Shown one piece after another: positions 7,601 through 16,455 of a stretch of DNA of 64,000 nt. Position 1 is the first letter of the stretch; each line of letters begins with the position of its first letter. The position numbers and the translations under genes are program-made. The stretch comes from Chryseobacterium cucumeris (lineage in GTDB: Bacteria; Bacteroidota; Bacteroidia; Flavobacteriales; Weeksellaceae): NCBI RefSeq assembly GCF_001593385.1, contig NZ_LUVZ01000047.1, positions 1 to 64,000 on the forward strand. The letters run 5' to 3'. The notes under the pieces are model-generated. The model was not told the DNA's origin and did no database searches. It saw only the letters and a program-made list of their open reading frames with translations.

Positions 7601-8062
7601 ATGAAACTCTATCTTAAAAACCCTGTTATACTCATGTTATTCTGCCTTATGGCAGGAATGTTTATAACAGTAAGCTTTGTAGAAACTCCTCTGAAGTTTC
7701 AGGTAGAGGGAATAACACTTTCAACAGCTTTGGGGTTGGGGAAACTGATGTTCGGAATCTCTACAAAAATACAGGCCCTATTTCTGACCCTGATTCTGAT
7801 CTTCATGACAATCAGCCAGAGCCACTATACAAAATTGGATTTTACAATCACCATTGTTTTACTTTCTATCCTGGTCTTAGAACAGTTTTGGATGCTTCCG
7901 GTTTTAGATGAACGGGCAGATCTCATTTCGTCCGGTAAGCCACTGGCTCCTACTCCGCTGCATGATTATTTTATTTATGCCGAAACAGCAAAAGCCATCA
8001 TTCTGATCCTGGCTGTTGTATTACAATTTAGAACCCAACCCAATGAAAACAGATCCTATTGA
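7601..8062 (+). CDS. Four-helix membrane protein of the NO cluster
   Basis: 153 residues with hydrophobic segments at about 8-25, 60-75, 82-100 and 130-145. A conserved-looking periplasmic stretch reads SFVETPLKFQVEGITLSTAL. I have seen this pattern in Bacteroidetes proteins encoded beside NO reductase, but I know no experimentally assigned function. Its end overlaps the start of the methyltransferase gene by 20 bp, and a promoter/operator-like block precedes it, so it probably begins a transcription unit. A role in NO respiration or detoxification is inferred from context alone. Confidence 0.6.
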   Translation: MKLYLKNPVILMLFCLMAGMFITVSFVETPLKFQVEGITLSTALGLGKLMFGISTKIQALFLTLILIFMTISQSHYTKLDFTITIVLLSILVLEQFWMLPVLDERADLISSGKPLAPTPLHDYFIYAETAKAIILILAVVLQFRTQPNENRSY

Positions 8063-8819
8063 AAAAATGTCCGCCCACTGGCTGCTGGCCAAGATCGGTA
8101 AAAAAGTCCTTCGTCCGGGAGGTTTAGCGCTTACCCTAGAGATGCTGGCTATGCTGAATATTACCCCCGATGATCGTGTAGTCGAATTTGCTCCGGGTCT
8201 TGGTTTTACCGCAAAACTCACTCTGGAAAAAAATCCGGCATCTTATATAGGCATTGATGCCGAACAGGAGTCTGTAAACCTGTTGAAAAAGAATTTCAAA
8301 CATACTTCTGCACAATTTCAACTGGGAAATGCGGCACAGAGTTCACTAGCTGATCAATCCGCCGATAAAGTATATGGTGAAGCTATGCTGAGCATGCATG
8401 CCGATCACAGAAAATCTGAGATTATTCAGAAAGCTTCAAGAATCCTGAGACCTAAGGGCTTTTATGCCATCCATGAGCTGGCCCTCGCTCCTGACAGTCT
8501 GGATGAAAATGTAAAATTACAGATTCAGAAGGAGCTCGCTTTAACCCTGAAGGTAAATACCCGCCCACTCACCATTCCTGAATGGACTCATTTACTGGAA
8601 AAAGAGGGATTTAAGGTTTTAAAAACAGAAACAGCACCGATGCACCTGTTGGAAATTAAAAGAATAATCAGCGATGAAGGCTTTTCCGGATTCCTGAAAA
8701 TCGCGGGAAATGTAGTCATGCAGCCTAAAATCCGTTGCAGGATAATGCAAATGAGAAAAACATTCAAAAAATTTGAGAACAACCTTTGTGCGGTGTCCAT
8801 TCTTGCACAAAAAGTATAA
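8043..8819 (+). CDS. SAM-dependent methyltransferase, class I
   Basis: 258 residues from the ATG at 8043, chosen over an earlier in-frame ATG at 8016 because MKTDPIEKMSAHWLLAKIG is the more typical start. The fold signature VVEFAPGLGFTAKL (motif I, glycine-rich SAM loop) is followed by YIGIDAE (acidic ribose-binding strand) and LRPKGFYAIHELAL (motif III/IV). The substrate cannot be read from sequence. It is co-oriented with, and overlaps, the membrane protein gene. Such methyltransferases recur in flavobacterial NO clusters, possibly for a small-molecule or quinone-like substrate, but that is speculation. Confidence 0.7.
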   Translation: MKTDPIEKMSAHWLLAKIGKKVLRPGGLALTLEMLAMLNITPDDRVVEFAPGLGFTAKLTLEKNPASYIGIDAEQESVNLLKKNFKHTSAQFQLGNAAQSSLADQSADKVYGEAMLSMHADHRKSEIIQKASRILRPKGFYAIHELALAPDSLDENVKLQIQKELALTLKVNTRPLTIPEWTHLLEKEGFKVLKTETAPMHLLEIKRIISDEGFSGFLKIAGNVVMQPKIRCRIMQMRKTFKKFENNLCAVSILAQKV

Positions 8820-8835
8820 ATCATTATCAATTATT

Positions 8836-9258
8836 ATGAAAGCACAACTTATAAATATAGCAATGATTTTGAGCGTATTAGCAATAAACTTATCATGCTC
8901 TGACAAAAGCGGAACAACTCCTATACCAGTACCTGGACCTTCCACAGGACAGGCGCCGTCTCAACCTGTCAGTACCCTCGAACCGGCTGTTGCCCCAAAC
9001 ACTTCCGGTGATCCCGGCCTTACATTGATTAAAAGAGCTGATTGCCTTGCCTGTCATAAAATAGATGCCAAATTAATCGGGCCTTCTTACCAGGATGTAG
9101 CTGTAAAATACACCGAAAAAGATATTGATCAGCTGGCTCAGAAAATCATTGACGGAGGAAAAGGCAACTGGGGGGATATTCCGATGACGCCTCATGAAGG
9201 ATTAAGCAAAGACGACGCTCAACAGATGGTAAAGTACATTCTTTCGCTCAAAAAGTAA
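8836..9258 (+). CDS. Cytochrome c lipoprotein (class I, c551-like)
   Basis: 140 residues from the ATG at 8836. A lipoprotein signal ends at the lipobox AINLSC, followed by a Pro/Thr/Ser-rich linker. The heme motif is CLACH, and the distal ligand is probably the Met of IPMTPHEG, giving His/Met coordination as in small c551-type electron carriers. The C-terminal helix ends VKYILSLKK. It is anchored in the outer or inner membrane, facing the periplasm. A periplasmic electron carrier beside NorB is plausible, although this NorB is of the quinol type, so its partner may be another enzyme. Confidence 0.8.
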   Translation: MKAQLINIAMILSVLAINLSCSDKSGTTPIPVPGPSTGQAPSQPVSTLEPAVAPNTSGDPGLTLIKRADCLACHKIDAKLIGPSYQDVAVKYTEKDIDQLAQKIIDGGKGNWGDIPMTPHEGLSKDDAQQMVKYILSLKK

Positions 9259-9275
9259 TCAAAAAAATTTAAAAT

Positions 9276-9300
9276 AATAAAAGACAAAAAAGTATTATAT
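9276..9300 (+). promoter_or_regulatory. Promoter/operator-like block upstream of scdA
   Basis: AATAAAAGACAAAAAAGTAT begins at 9276 and ends a few bases before the scdA start. It matches the block at 7557 except for two bases and is likewise preceded by an AAAAAAATTTAAA run. The shared layout suggests common regulation of the two transcription starts. Confidence 0.5.
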
Positions 9301-9301
9301 T

Positions 9302-10027
9302 ATGAATACAAGAACAGATTTAATAGGAAATATGGTAGCAGAAGACTTCAGAACCGCTGCTATCTTTAAAAGACACGGAATCGATTTCTGCTGCAAAGGC
9401 GGAAGAACGATAGAAGAGGCCTGCAGCAACAAGAAACTCGATCCTGAAAAAATTTATGCAGAACTGGAGGCAATCCCAAAAAACGAAGGCTCTTCCATCG
9501 ATTTCAACAGCTGGCCACTGGACCTTCTGGCAGATTATATTGAGAAAACGCACCATCGTTATGTAGAAGAGAAAACTCCTGTCTTGCAGGCCTTCCTGGA
9601 TAAACTATGTAAAGTTCACGGGGGCAGGCATCCTGAATTATTCGAGATCAACACCTTATTTAATGAATCAGCCCACGACCTGGCCGCTCATATGAAAAAA
9701 GAAGAGCTTATTCTGTTTCCTTTTGTAAGAAATATGATTAAAGCTAAAATATCAGGCAGCCATCTGTCACAACCAGCGTTCGGCACCGTGGAAAACCCGG
9801 TGAATATGATGCAGCATGAGCATACTGTGGAAGGAGAACGCTTCAGAAAAATAGCGGAGATCACAGATGAATATCTTCCCCCTGCCGATGCCTGCAACAC
9901 ATACAAAGTAGCCTTTGCCATGCTCCAGGATTTTGAAAATGATCTGCACAAGCATATTCATCTGGAAAACAATATTCTTTTCCCAAAGGCCATTCAGCTG
10001 GAAAAAGAATTTACTGTTGAATCTTAA
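9302..10027 (+). CDS. scdA: Di-iron Fe-S cluster repair protein ScdA/RIC/YtfE
   Basis: 241 residues. The N-terminal ScdA_N domain contains FKRHGIDFCCKGGRTIEEAC with the characteristic CC pair. The hemerythrin-like four-helix domain supplies the di-iron ligands: HHRYVEEK, HGGRHPELFE, HMKKEELILFP, MQHEHTVE and HKHIHLENNILFP. Known homologues restore Fe-S clusters damaged by NO or oxidants. It has its own operator-like block upstream and ends 12 bp before norB, so it probably shares a transcript with it. Length matches the family. Confidence 0.92.
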   Translation: MNTRTDLIGNMVAEDFRTAAIFKRHGIDFCCKGGRTIEEACSNKKLDPEKIYAELEAIPKNEGSSIDFNSWPLDLLADYIEKTHHRYVEEKTPVLQAFLDKLCKVHGGRHPELFEINTLFNESAHDLAAHMKKEELILFPFVRNMIKAKISGSHLSQPAFGTVENPVNMMQHEHTVEGERFRKIAEITDEYLPPADACNTYKVAFAMLQDFENDLHKHIHLENNILFPKAIQLEKEFTVES

Positions 10028-10039
10028 AAACTTCTCCGA

Positions 10040-12283
10040 ATGACACCTAAAAAACTTTGGATAGGACTTGCTATTGTGATGATTGCCTCATTTGCAGTTC
10101 TTATATTTTACGGAACCGAAATCTATAGAAAAGTTCCTCCGATTCCGGATCAAATAGTAAGTGCGGACGGTACAGTGATTGCCACGGGGCAGGACATTAA
10201 AGATGGTCAGAATGTATGGCAGTCTATTGGAGGACAGACCGTGGGAAGCATCTGGGGACATGGCGCTTATATTGCCCCTGACTGGACTGCCGATTATCTT
10301 CATCGGGAAGCGGTTCTTCTGCTTGACGAACTGGCCAAAAAGGAAGGTAAGACATACAAAGAACTTCCTGATGATGAACAGGCAAAGTATCAGGTACTGC
10401 TGAAAAAGGAGCTCCGTACCAATACTTTCAATAAAAATAAAAATGAGATCGTCTTTTCTCCTGAAAGAGCAAAAGTACAAAAGCAACTTTCTCAATACTA
10501 CTCCAGATTATTCATGAATGATCCTTCCATGTCGGAACTGCGTGATCAGTATGCCATTCCCAAAAATACCATCAAAGATCGCGGAAGGATGGCCAGAATG
10601 AATGCCTTTTTTGCATGGAGTACCTGGGTTTGCATCACAGAAAGACCCGGAGATGATGTCACCTATACCAACAACTGGCCTCATGATGAGGCTGTAGGAA
10701 ATGTTCCACCTCCATCGCTTCACCTGTGGTCAGGATTCAGTGTATTGTTACTGTTGGCTTGTGTTGGACTTCTGGTATTTTATCACGCAAGGAATAAAGA
10801 GGAAGAAATCAACGAAGCGCTTCCTCTTGAAGATCCTCTGCGGAATATGAAGCCTACTCCATCTATGAAAGCTACTTTAAAATATATCTGGGTGGTTGCC
10901 TTACTAATCCTAGTTCAGATGCTTGCCGGAGTCATTACAGCCCATTATGGAGTCGAAGGAAGTGGTTTCTACGGCATTCCTTTAGATCAGTTTCTTCCTC
11001 AATCTGTTTCCAGAAGCTGGCATGTCCAACTGGCAATATTCTGGATTGCTACCTCATGGCTGGCTACGGGATTGTATATAGCACCAGCGGTTTCAGGATA
11101 TGAGCCCAAATATCAGAAATTGGGTGTCAATGTATTGTTTGGAGCGTTACTGATCGTTGTGTTAGGATCTTTAACCGGGCAATGGCTGGGAGTGATGCAA
11201 AAATTAGGGTTGGTAGATAACTTTTTATGGGGACATCAGGGATATGAGTATGTAGAACTGGGGAGAATCTGGCAGATTTTATTGCTGATCGGGCTGATTC
11301 TCTGGCTGATTTTGATGGTAAGAGCATTACTTCCTGCTTTAAGACGTAAAGACGGAGACCGCCACTTACTCCTTTTGTTTACTCTTTCTTCTGTAGCAAT
11401 TGCCATGTTCTATGGCGCCGGTCTGATGTATGGAAGGCAAACTCATATGGCTATTGCCGAATATTGGAGATGGTGGGTTGTACACCTTTGGGTAGAAGGT
11501 TTCTTTGAAGTTTTTGCTACCGTAGTGGCGGCATTCTTATTTACAAGATTGGGATTATTACGCCTGAAATCCGCTACCAATGCCGTATTATTTTCTACTA
11601 TTATTTTCCTTGGCGGAGGTATTTTAGGTACTTTCCATCACCTGTATTTCAGCGCTACGCCTACTGCTGTGCTTGCTTTGGGGGCTACCTTCAGTGCATT
11701 GGAAATTGTACCTCTTGTCCTGATTGGTTATGAAGCCTATCAGAATTATCAGCTCAGCAAATCTACAAAATGGATTCAGGCTTACAAATGGCCAATATAT
11801 TGTTTTATCGCCATGTGCTTCTGGAATTTCCTAGGAGCAGGAATCTTCGGATTTGCCATCAATCCTCCGATTGCCCTGTATTATATCCAAGGATTAAACA
11901 CAACGGCCGTTCATGGCCATGCTGCCCTGTTCGGCGTATATGGAATTTTAGGAATCGGATTAATGATGTTTGTCCTCAGAGGTCTGTACCCGGACCGCCA
12001 ATGGAATGACAAATTAATTGGTTGGGCTTTCTGGCTGACCAATATCGGATTATTGGTTATGGTGACGATAAGCCTTCTTCCTATAGGTATTATGCAATCG
12101 GTAGCCTCTATTAAAGAAGGATACTGGTATGCCCGTTCCGCAGAATTTATGCAGACGGATATCATGCATTTCTTAAGATGGATGCGGGTTCCCGGGGATA
12201 TTTTACTAGCTGCCGGAGAATTTTTGCTGGTTGTTTTTATCATCGGGTTAAAATTCGGCTGGTCACTGAAAGAAAAACGATAA
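10040..12283 (+). CDS. norB: Quinol-dependent nitric oxide reductase (qNor)
   Basis: 747 residues, the length of single-subunit quinol NORs. The N-terminal periplasmic extension (about 35-220) carries GGQTVGSIWGHGAYIAPDWT and replaces the NorC cytochrome; it has no CxxCH. The core has about 12 further membrane helices. HLWVEGFFE provides the FeB histidine and glutamates, GTFHHLYF the other two FeB histidines, and HGHAALFG heme ligands. It reduces NO to N2O using quinol in the inner membrane. It follows scdA by 12 bp and is followed by a terminator hairpin. Together with ScdA and the Rrf2 protein it forms a NO detoxification set. Confidence 0.95.
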   Translation: MTPKKLWIGLAIVMIASFAVLIFYGTEIYRKVPPIPDQIVSADGTVIATGQDIKDGQNVWQSIGGQTVGSIWGHGAYIAPDWTADYLHREAVLLLDELAKKEGKTYKELPDDEQAKYQVLLKKELRTNTFNKNKNEIVFSPERAKVQKQLSQYYSRLFMNDPSMSELRDQYAIPKNTIKDRGRMARMNAFFAWSTWVCITERPGDDVTYTNNWPHDEAVGNVPPPSLHLWSGFSVLLLLACVGLLVFYHARNKEEEINEALPLEDPLRNMKPTPSMKATLKYIWVVALLILVQMLAGVITAHYGVEGSGFYGIPLDQFLPQSVSRSWHVQLAIFWIATSWLATGLYIAPAVSGYEPKYQKLGVNVLFGALLIVVLGSLTGQWLGVMQKLGLVDNFLWGHQGYEYVELGRIWQILLLIGLILWLILMVRALLPALRRKDGDRHLLLLFTLSSVAIAMFYGAGLMYGRQTHMAIAEYWRWWVVHLWVEGFFEVFATVVAAFLFTRLGLLRLKSATNAVLFSTIIFLGGGILGTFHHLYFSATPTAVLALGATFSALEIVPLVLIGYEAYQNYQLSKSTKWIQAYKWPIYCFIAMCFWNFLGAGIFGFAINPPIALYYIQGLNTTAVHGHAALFGVYGILGIGLMMFVLRGLYPDRQWNDKLIGWAFWLTNIGLLVMVTISLLPIGIMQSVASIKEGYWYARSAEFMQTDIMHFLRWMRVPGDILLAAGEFLLVVFIIGLKFGWSLKEKR

Positions 12284-12298
12284 TATAATCTTTACTTT

Positions 12299-12345
12299 AA
12301 ACCTCATAAGTTTCTGAAATCTATGAGGTTTAGTTTTCTTTTTTA
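12299..12345 (+). terminator. Terminator after norB
   Basis: AAACCTCATA (12299-12308) pairs with TATGAGGTTT (12322-12331) and is followed by AGTTTTCTTTTTTATTTTA. It separates norB from the hemerythrin gene, which may be partly read through or have its own start. Confidence 0.65.
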
Positions 12346-12361
12346 TTTTAATTAAAAAATC

Positions 12362-12814
12362 ATGAAACGTAACCAAAATATAATTCTTCTTTCACGGGAT
12401 CATCATTTCGGATTGCTTTGCAGCTGGAAAATCAGACAAGGACTGAAGAAGGAAATTGAAACGGACAGAATTAAAAAGTATATTCTTCACTTCTGGCACA
12501 ATTATCTGGAAGAACATTTCAGAGAAGAAGAACAGATCCTTTGTGCTTATCTTGAGGATGAATATACTGAACGCATCCGGTCAGAACATGCTCAGATAAA
12601 GGTACTGGCTTCTCAAATCGAACACTCGGAAGATACCCGTCTGCTTTCTGATTTTGCGGAACTTCTTGAACAACATATCCGTTTTGAAGAACGGAACTGG
12701 TTTCCCCATTTGGAGGAAAAACTTAACAATGCTGTTCTGAACTGGATCGGAAAAGAACTGGATCATATTCACCCTGAGAAAAAAGAGGTGTATGCTGATG
12801 AGTTCTGGAAATAA
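12362..12814 (+). CDS. Hemerythrin-domain protein
   Basis: 150 residues forming a four-helix hemerythrin-like fold. Candidate iron ligands are in RDHHFGLLC, FWHNYLEEHFREEE, SEHAQI and LEQHIRFEERNWFP. It has no signal peptide, so it is probably cytoplasmic. Similar proteins are often controlled with NO reductase and may bind NO, O2 or repair iron centres. It begins 78 bp after norB, with a terminator hairpin in between. Confidence 0.8.
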   Translation: MKRNQNIILLSRDHHFGLLCSWKIRQGLKKEIETDRIKKYILHFWHNYLEEHFREEEQILCAYLEDEYTERIRSEHAQIKVLASQIEHSEDTRLLSDFAELLEQHIRFEERNWFPHLEEKLNNAVLNWIGKELDHIHPEKKEVYADEFWK

Positions 12815-12889
12815 CTTCTATTAATATTATATCTTTAAACTATAATTCCGGAAAAAGTTTTAAAGCAGTATGGATGCATTATTGAGGTA

Positions 12890-13640
12890 ATGGTATTTAT
12901 TTGAACTGCTTTCTAAAAGTGATGGGTGAGACCCAGCGCTTTTTGTAAAAAAACGGATAAAATAGGCATCATCCTTGTAATTCAGATTATAGCAATTTCT
13001 TTACGGTAATTGAGATGTGAGCCAGAAACCTTTTACTTTCAAGAATAATATGATTTTTTATAATTTCATTGGGAGTTTCCTTACTGACAAATCCTATTTT
13101 TTACTTAAGTTTTTAAGAGTAATGAAAAGCAGGTCTGCATAATCAGCAACTGTATGGAGTTCTTTGCTTCTCGATCAGCTTACTGAACTTTCTCAAAAAC
13201 TGTACATTTGCCTGCTGCTCAACATCAACCAATTGATGCCGCTCCTTTCAAATTCTTGTAGATTTCAATATAATCATTTTTAAAAGTATTCACAACACTT
13301 CCTCCGTATTTGAATCTTCAAGCTCCATTTCAGACTAGATTTCCCCTATGATCCTTTGGATGTCAGCAGACTGCTCTTGATTCAAATTAATAGATGGGAT
13401 TTCAAAGACATTATTGTATAATATTCCATCACAGGCTACTTCCTGGTCATGGATTTCTACACAGTAAAAGTCTTTATTAAAATTCATGAGTTGCCCTCCA
13501 ATTGTTTCGAAAGGTTTTAATACCACATTTGGATTGATAAATAACAACGAATCAGTTTGCATTTATATTTCTTGAAAATCAACCTGTATGATAGCATTTT
13601 CAGGAATAAAAAGAATTTTGATATGATCAGCCTATGGCTG
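12890..13640 (-). pseudogene. Decayed AraC-family regulator
   Basis: Read on the minus strand, 13640-13562 gives PENAIIQVDFQEI followed by a stop. The frame from 13562 to 13335 then reads MQTDSLLFINPNVVLKPFE and FYCVEIHDQEVACDGILYNN, the N-terminal sensor part of a common flavobacterial AraC-type regulator. Further downstream, near 12900-13010 and with frame breaks, ELQG is followed by FYKKRWVSPITFRKQF, the end of an AraC DNA-binding domain (usual form F.k..G.sP..fRk). Multiple stops and shifts show that it is dead. The middle, around 13020-13330, is too eroded to read. Confidence 0.65.
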
Positions 13641-13747
13641 TCAATAATTGGTCTCCTAAAAATGATTGCTAAATTCTACGTTGCCAAATTGTTTGTAAGA
13701 AAATTCTTTGATCATTTAATAGCTAAAAAACAATGGTAATTATAATT

Positions 13748-13962
13748 CCCAAAAATTGAGTCTTCCGTTACTCTCGTTAATTCTTCCAAGGATTTCATTC
13801 CTCTGTACGAGTTTCCTTTTAAATTTAATTTTGGAAACCATACCGAAACGATATAATGTTTAAGCATGTTGCTACAATTTCGCTCCGTACGCCACTTTTT
13901 CCAGGCAAACCAACTCGGAAGGCAAATTCTCCTGATTCGTCATAAAACCCGCATGTTTGCAT
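13748..13962 (-). pseudogene. C-terminal remnant of glutaminase (GlsA-like)
   Basis: From the ATG at 13962 the minus strand reads [20 protein letters not shown], then GKSGV. After a shift it continues [20 protein letters not shown] and ends near DSIF. Glutaminases end with CGMYD.aGefA.rVGlPaKSGVgGGI..., a serine-active-site region and SP.Ld..GNS..G, so the match is specific. The catalytic GGI segment is corrupted and the N-terminal two thirds are missing. It lies beside the AraC remnant in a stretch of decayed DNA. Confidence 0.6.
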
Positions 13963-14011
13963 AAATTATTTGTTTAATTTACACACTTTTAAGAAAAGAA
14001 AACAGACATTA

Positions 14012-15262
14012 TTAGCTTTTAATATCATATGAATATACATTATAGGGTATAATTCTCCTAGCTAAGTTTTGCGAAGCCCAACATCCTAATAATACTGGAA
14101 AGAATAACACATATCCGTTAGGTGCTAGATTACACACCAGGAAAAGTGCAGTTAAAGGAGCATAAATAGATGCTGATAAAGTAGCGGCAGCCCCAACCAA
14201 CACAAAATTTACATAAATTAAAGATGTTCCAAAAAAAGTATTGCAAAAAAGAGCAAAGGTAAGTCCCAAGAATGCACCTGCAACAATACTAGGCGCAAAA
14301 ACACCACCATCTCCTCCAGCGCCAAGAGTTAGAGCAGAAGCTAATGGTTTTAATAAAATTAGAAAAAGAAGAAAAAGAAAGGAGTAACTCTTGGGATGGT
14401 TGAGAATTTCCGATAATGAATGATAACTATCGCCATACAAAAACGGAAAACAAAATATTAGCCCACCTACAATTAAAGCTCCTAAATTTACCCTCAAAAA
14501 ATTATTGGAAATTCCTGAAAAAAAATCTTTAATCTTAATAACTAAAACTGTAAAATAAACAGATAAAACACCTCCTAATAAACTTAAGATTACAAAAAAC
14601 GGAAGCGCAGTCCATTTCCATCCAGTAATTTCAAAAGAGAGTAATGGTTCACTTTTTATAAAACAAAGAAAAATAGCGGAAATGATAGCAGATGCAGTAC
14701 AGCTTATAAAAAGTGTTTTATTAAACTTTCTTGCAATTACTTCCATAGCAAAAAGCCACCCAGCAATTGGACTTCCAAATAAAATACTTACCCCAGCAAC
14801 AACCCCAGCACTAATAAGTTCCAATTTATAAATATTTGCAGAAAAATGTTTTTCGTATATCGTATTTCCTAGAGTTGCTGTTGCAACGACCGTAGATACT
14901 TCAATTCCTGTGGAACCGCCGAAGATTACAGTAAGAAATCCATTAAAATAATGTGATGGAATCTTGAAAAGAGGTAGATGATTTTTTCTTTGATCAAGAG
15001 TTTTGTAAATTTCGGTGATTCCTTTATTTTTTCTATTCAAAAAAAAGTATTTTCTTAAAAAGTAGATTGCTGTAATCCCAATCGTTGGCAGAAAAATAAA
15101 AATTAAGGTATTTTCTTCTTCTGCAAAATGAAATATGAGCTTTTGAAAATATTCAGTAATTAACTTTAATGAGTATCCTAGAAAAGAAGCGCAGATACTT
15201 ATTATGATAGAAATTAAAATTAATCTGAAATAATGGTGTCTTTGTATGCTTTTTCTTTTCAT
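14012..15262 (-). CDS. ClC-type chloride channel/transporter
   Basis: 416 residues from the ATG at 15262; two more codons lead to a TTG. About ten hydrophobic segments are present. ClC signatures appear as GGSTGIEVSTV (in place of GREGPxV, with the gating-type Glu kept), LFGSPIAGWLFAMEV (GxxxAPLxGxxFxxE region) and LGAGGDGGVFAPSIVAGAFLG (GxFxP filter region). The central serine filter (GSGIP) is not obvious. No CBS domains follow. It is the last gene of a minus-strand run that begins with the Crp/Fnr regulator, 67 bp after the DUF488 gene. It may exchange chloride or another anion for protons. Confidence 0.85.
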   Translation of the reverse strand: MKRKSIQRHHYFRLILISIIISICASFLGYSLKLITEYFQKLIFHFAEEENTLIFIFLPTIGITAIYFLRKYFFLNRKNKGITEIYKTLDQRKNHLPLFKIPSHYFNGFLTVIFGGSTGIEVSTVVATATLGNTIYEKHFSANIYKLELISAGVVAGVSILFGSPIAGWLFAMEVIARKFNKTLFISCTASAIISAIFLCFIKSEPLLSFEITGWKWTALPFFVILSLLGGVLSVYFTVLVIKIKDFFSGISNNFLRVNLGALIVGGLIFCFPFLYGDSYHSLSEILNHPKSYSFLFLLFLILLKPLASALTLGAGGDGGVFAPSIVAGAFLGLTFALFCNTFFGTSLIYVNFVLVGAAATLSASIYAPLTALFLVCNLAPNGYVLFFPVLLGCWASQNLARRIIPYNVYSYDIKS

Positions 15263-15328
15263 TACCAATATAAATTCAATTTTTTCACAAAATTAGGTGC
15301 TGGATAGATGGATTCAAAAAGAAATCTA

Positions 15329-15697
15329 TCATATTTTATCATTTAAAATCAAATTTTCTAAATATTTTTTTAAAATCAAAGGATGGCAATGCTGCTCATC
15401 TTTAGCACCATAGACCAAAGTGATGATATCTTGTTTTTTATTTCGATTTAGAAATTCTTTTCCGGGATCTTTTTCTTTGAGCTCGATTTCGTATTTTTCT
15501 GAAAAGCTCTTCCAAAGTTTTGGATCGTGATGAAACCACTTTCGGAGTTCCGTGGAAGGAGCAAGCTCTTTATTCCATTCCTCTATATGGGCATTTTCTC
15601 TAGAGATTCCTCGAGGCCATAACCTATCAACTAATACACGGTATCCATCTGTAGGGGAATAAGTTTCATAGATTCTTTTAATTTTATTTTCATTCAA
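15329..15697 (-). CDS. DUF488 family protein
   Basis: 122 residues; the only suitable start is TTG at 15697. Family hallmarks are YRVLVDRLWPRGISRENA, LAPSTELRKWFHHDPKLW and DIITLVYGAKDEQHCHPLIL, the last resembling the conserved D..N-H..v...yl. region. Members are small soluble proteins of unknown function, sometimes linked to nitrite or oxidative stress genes. It is co-oriented with the cbb3-like genes upstream and ClC downstream. Confidence 0.8.
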   Translation of the reverse strand: MNENKIKRIYETYSPTDGYRVLVDRLWPRGISRENAHIEEWNKELAPSTELRKWFHHDPKLWKSFSEKYEIELKEKDPGKEFLNRNKKQDIITLVYGAKDEQHCHPLILKKYLENLILNDKI

Positions 15698-15782
15698 TGT
15701 ATTATTAATGTTAGGTAGATTTTAAAATTATCATAAAATTTCTTTCTTGAGAAGACTAATAAAATTGGACAAATACAATTAT

Positions 15783-16184
15783 CTAAAGACTAAAATTTGT
15801 AACAATATAAAAAGCGGCCCAAGCTATAAATACCAAAGCAATAACCCAAACCCAAACTGGAATCGTTCGTGGATTTTCACTTCCTTTTATAATGAAACTT
15901 TGATTTCTACCTGTATCATATGCATTGAGCATTAATGGCAATGTCCCGTTGACAGTTTCATTGTCAGATAACCCCTCCATATGAATAATCGGTCCATTGC
16001 GCACATTAAAATGTATGATTTTCAGACCTTCTTTATTATCAAATCTGCTAATAATTTTTAAAGTATGTTCTCCGTCCGACAATTTCGTAGTATCGAGATT
16101 GAAAACAATAGGAGTCTGAAGTTCTGCAATAGGATTCGATTCCTCATCTATATATATAAAGACTATGGCATTATGTTTAGACAT
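15783..16184 (-). CDS. Tail-anchored Ig-like protein linked to the cbb3-like oxidase
   Basis: 133 residues. The N-terminal 100 residues look like an all-beta, Ig-like domain (IAELQTPIVFNLDTTKLSDG, HTLKIISRFDNKEGLKIIHF), followed by one membrane helix near the C-terminus (VWVWVIALVFIAWAAFYIV). It has no signal peptide. It starts 10 bp after the 86-residue gene, so the two are probably one transcript with the oxidase subunits. It may be an accessory or assembly subunit; that is inferred only from position. Confidence 0.6.
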   Translation of the reverse strand: MSKHNAIVFIYIDEESNPIAELQTPIVFNLDTTKLSDGEHTLKIISRFDNKEGLKIIHFNVRNGPIIHMEGLSDNETVNGTLPLMLNAYDTGRNQSFIIKGSENPRTIPVWVWVIALVFIAWAAFYIVTNFSL

Positions 16185-16194
16185 TTTCTAAGAT

Positions 16195-16455
16195 TTAAAA
16201 ATCCAATATATTATTTTTGATATGCTTTTTGTTATTCTCGTTTGGTTTGATTAAAAATTTGAAAGAATAAAAAAATGTTCCTAGGGTAATTATTGCAATA
16301 ATTATTACAATAGCCCAATCCCAGTTTGATTCCGGGCCAGTACCATGTGTAAAATCCTGTGTTATTTTGGGTTGCTGAAGCTTACACGCATCGCAAGCCT
16401 GAAAATATCCAGTCCAAAAGACAAAAACAGGAAATATAAGCTTTAATTTTTTCAT
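16195..16455 (-). CDS. Small membrane protein linked to the cbb3-like oxidase
   Basis: 86 residues with an N-terminal hydrophobic signal (LIFPVFVFWTGYFQA), a CDACKLQQP segment and one membrane helix (WAIVIIIAIITLGTFFYSFKFLI). The CxxC pair lies just after the signal. No family with a known role is recognised. It is sandwiched between the two-heme cytochrome and the Ig-like protein on the same strand. Its upstream region is made of ATTTT repeats. Confidence 0.6.
   Translation of the reverse strand: MKKLKLIFPVFVFWTGYFQACDACKLQQPKITQDFTHGTGPESNWDWAIVIIIAIITLGTFFYSFKFLIKPNENNKKHIKNNILDF

Noticed and set aside
10040-12283. norB as a cytochrome-c-dependent NO reductase
   Set aside because: The long N-terminal periplasmic extension without CxxCH and the absence of norC fit the quinol-dependent type.
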